A stretch of 64,000 nucleotides of DNA, taken from contig CP054190.1 of the NCBI GenBank assembly GCA_015709575.1, forward strand, positions 2,602,616 to 2,666,615, given 5' to 3'. Position numbers and translations under genes: made by a program. Shown here in pieces: positions 63,351-64,000 of this stretch (position 1 is its first letter; every line of letters begins with the position of its first letter). This stretch comes from Planctomycetia bacterium (GTDB lineage Bacteria; Planctomycetota; Phycisphaerae; UBA1845; Fen-1342). The notes under the pieces were generated by a model. That model was not told the origin of the DNA and searched no databases. It saw only the letters and a list, made by a program, of their open reading frames with translations.

Positions 63351-63411
63351 TTCGATATGCACTGAGGCGGTCGTCGGAACCGACCCCCGGCATACACAGG
63401 GAGAGCCAACG

Positions 63412-64000
63412 ATGTCCCCGGAACTTGGATTCAGGCCGACCAGCGGCTGGATGACGCTTCCGACGTTCCTCGCAATCGAAACGGCATCCATCTGGGGGTT
63501 CGTGCGCGGCGTGATTGCCGCCAAGCAGCAGAGTGGCGCTGTTGAAGTCACGACCATCGCCACGATCGTTGCGATGGCGATCGTCGCCGTGGTCGTCTTC
63601 GTCCTGCTGTTGGGGCACTTCACCCTGCAGCCGAACCAGGCGGCGGTGCTTCTGCTGTTCGGCAAGTACAAGGGCACCGCCCGCGACGACGGCTTCCACT
63701 GGGCGAACCCCTTTCTGACCAAGACGAAGGTCTCCCTCCGCAGCCGCAACCTGAACACGGACAAGCTCAAGGTCAACGACTCCCGCGGCAACCCGATCGA
63801 GATCGGGACGGTGGTGGTCTGGCACGTCGCGAACACGGCGCAAGCCTGTTTTGACGTCGACGACTACACCCATTACGTCGCCATTCAGAGCGAAGCGGCC
63901 GTTCGCCACCTCGCATCTTCGTACCCCTACGACTCGGGTCACGACCATGAAGTGTCGCTGCGCGGCGCGACGAACGAGGTCAATCGGGCGCTGCAAGCCG
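63412..64000 (+). CDS. SPFH/Band-7 domain protein (stomatin/prohibitin-like), 3' end missing
   Basis: The ATG at 63412 follows AGGGAGAG. The frame is open to the window end, giving 196 residues. A membrane region spans about 43-68 (TIATIVAMAIVAVVVFVLLL), and QPNQAAVLLLFGKYKGTARDDGFHW at about 70-95 (seen in parts) followed by a strand-rich block with VSLRSRNLN marks the start of the SPFH domain of the stomatin/prohibitin/HflK group. These proteins form large oligomeric membrane scaffolds. The last visible part (AVRHLASSYPYD) continues the domain. An earlier helix at about 17-40 is less hydrophobic. Confidence 0.87.
   Translation, partial: MSPELGFRPTSGWMTLPTFLAIETASIWGFVRGVIAAKQQSGAVEVTTIATIVAMAIVAVVVFVLLLGHFTLQPNQAAVLLLFGKYKGTARDDGFHWANPFLTKTKVSLRSRNLNTDKLKVNDSRGNPIEIGTVVVWHVANTAQACFDVDDYTHYVAIQSEAAVRHLASSYPYDSGHDHEVSLRGATNEVNRALQA

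Noticed and set aside
1..64000. CRISPR arrays, insertion sequences, prophage genes, rRNA operons
   Set aside because: No regularly spaced repeats, transposase, integrase or phage structural motifs, nor rRNA-like sequence, were recognised.

Overview
The window reads as chromosomal DNA of a GC-rich member of the PVC superphylum, most likely a planctomycete of the Phycisphaerae type. Signs seen directly are: the small basic protein at 3005-3262, which resembles a signature protein of PVC bacteria; dockerin-like tails built around NFDIDPFV (12406-13890, 31457-32209 and an orphan copy at 54058-54129); a PEP-CTERM protein with an exosortase; a prepilin-like protein with an H-X9-DG motif; and many short secreted or lipoprotein genes of unknown function. 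Coding density is high, neighbouring genes often share ATGA or GTGA overlaps, and no insertion sequence, prophage, CRISPR array or rRNA is visible. The one RNA gene found is a selenocysteine tRNA with anticodon TCA on the minus strand at 10350-10445.

Layout. 1-3.3 kb: end of a metallo-beta-lactamase-fold hydrolase, an EEP-family phosphodiesterase, release factor 1, ribosomal protein L31 and the PVC small basic protein. 3.4-5.3 kb: two paralogous zinc-ribbon membrane proteins. 5.4-10.3 kb: a 7TM-HD phosphohydrolase (PgpH type), YbeY and an ABC exporter, then tRNA-Sec. 10.5-14.8 kb: a lipoprotein, peptide deformylase, a large secreted dockerin protein and a Ser/Ala/Gly repeat protein. 15.1-18.7 kb: two overlapping, related large GTPases. 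18.8-30.6 kb: a cell-surface polysaccharide locus with a NeuD-like acyltransferase, Wza-like export lipoprotein, exosortase, EpsI-like partner, a 1549-residue TPR protein and a Wzc-like tyrosine autokinase. 30.7-33.9 kb: a methyltransferase, two paralogous secreted proteins (one ending in a dockerin, the other in PEP-CTERM) and a prepilin-like protein. 34-49.4 kb: mixed housekeeping and repair genes (Ogt, YebC, SurE, a flippase, a response regulator, an MCE protein, ArgH, a LigD-type phosphoesterase domain, nitroreductase, photolyase, a DUF1573 protein). 49.6-60.3 kb: an epimerase, transketolase, SucD, a squalene/phytoene synthase-like enzyme, GatA, another SDR and UvrB. 60.5-64 kb: a large secreted protein, a zinc-ribbon membrane protein and the start of an SPFH-domain protein cut by the window end.

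The clearest functional unit is the surface module at about 18.8-33.9 kb. The export lipoprotein and Wzc-like kinase fit secretion of a polysaccharide. The exosortase with its EpsI-like partner fits processing of PEP-CTERM proteins, and a plausible substrate lies 10 kb downstream next to a paralogue carrying a dockerin-like tail instead. No glycosyltransferase, priming transferase or polymerase is visible, so the sugar-building enzymes must be elsewhere. Several promoters share a TACAAT -10 box, and at three genes that box sits exactly nine bases before the ATG, which suggests leaderless transcription.
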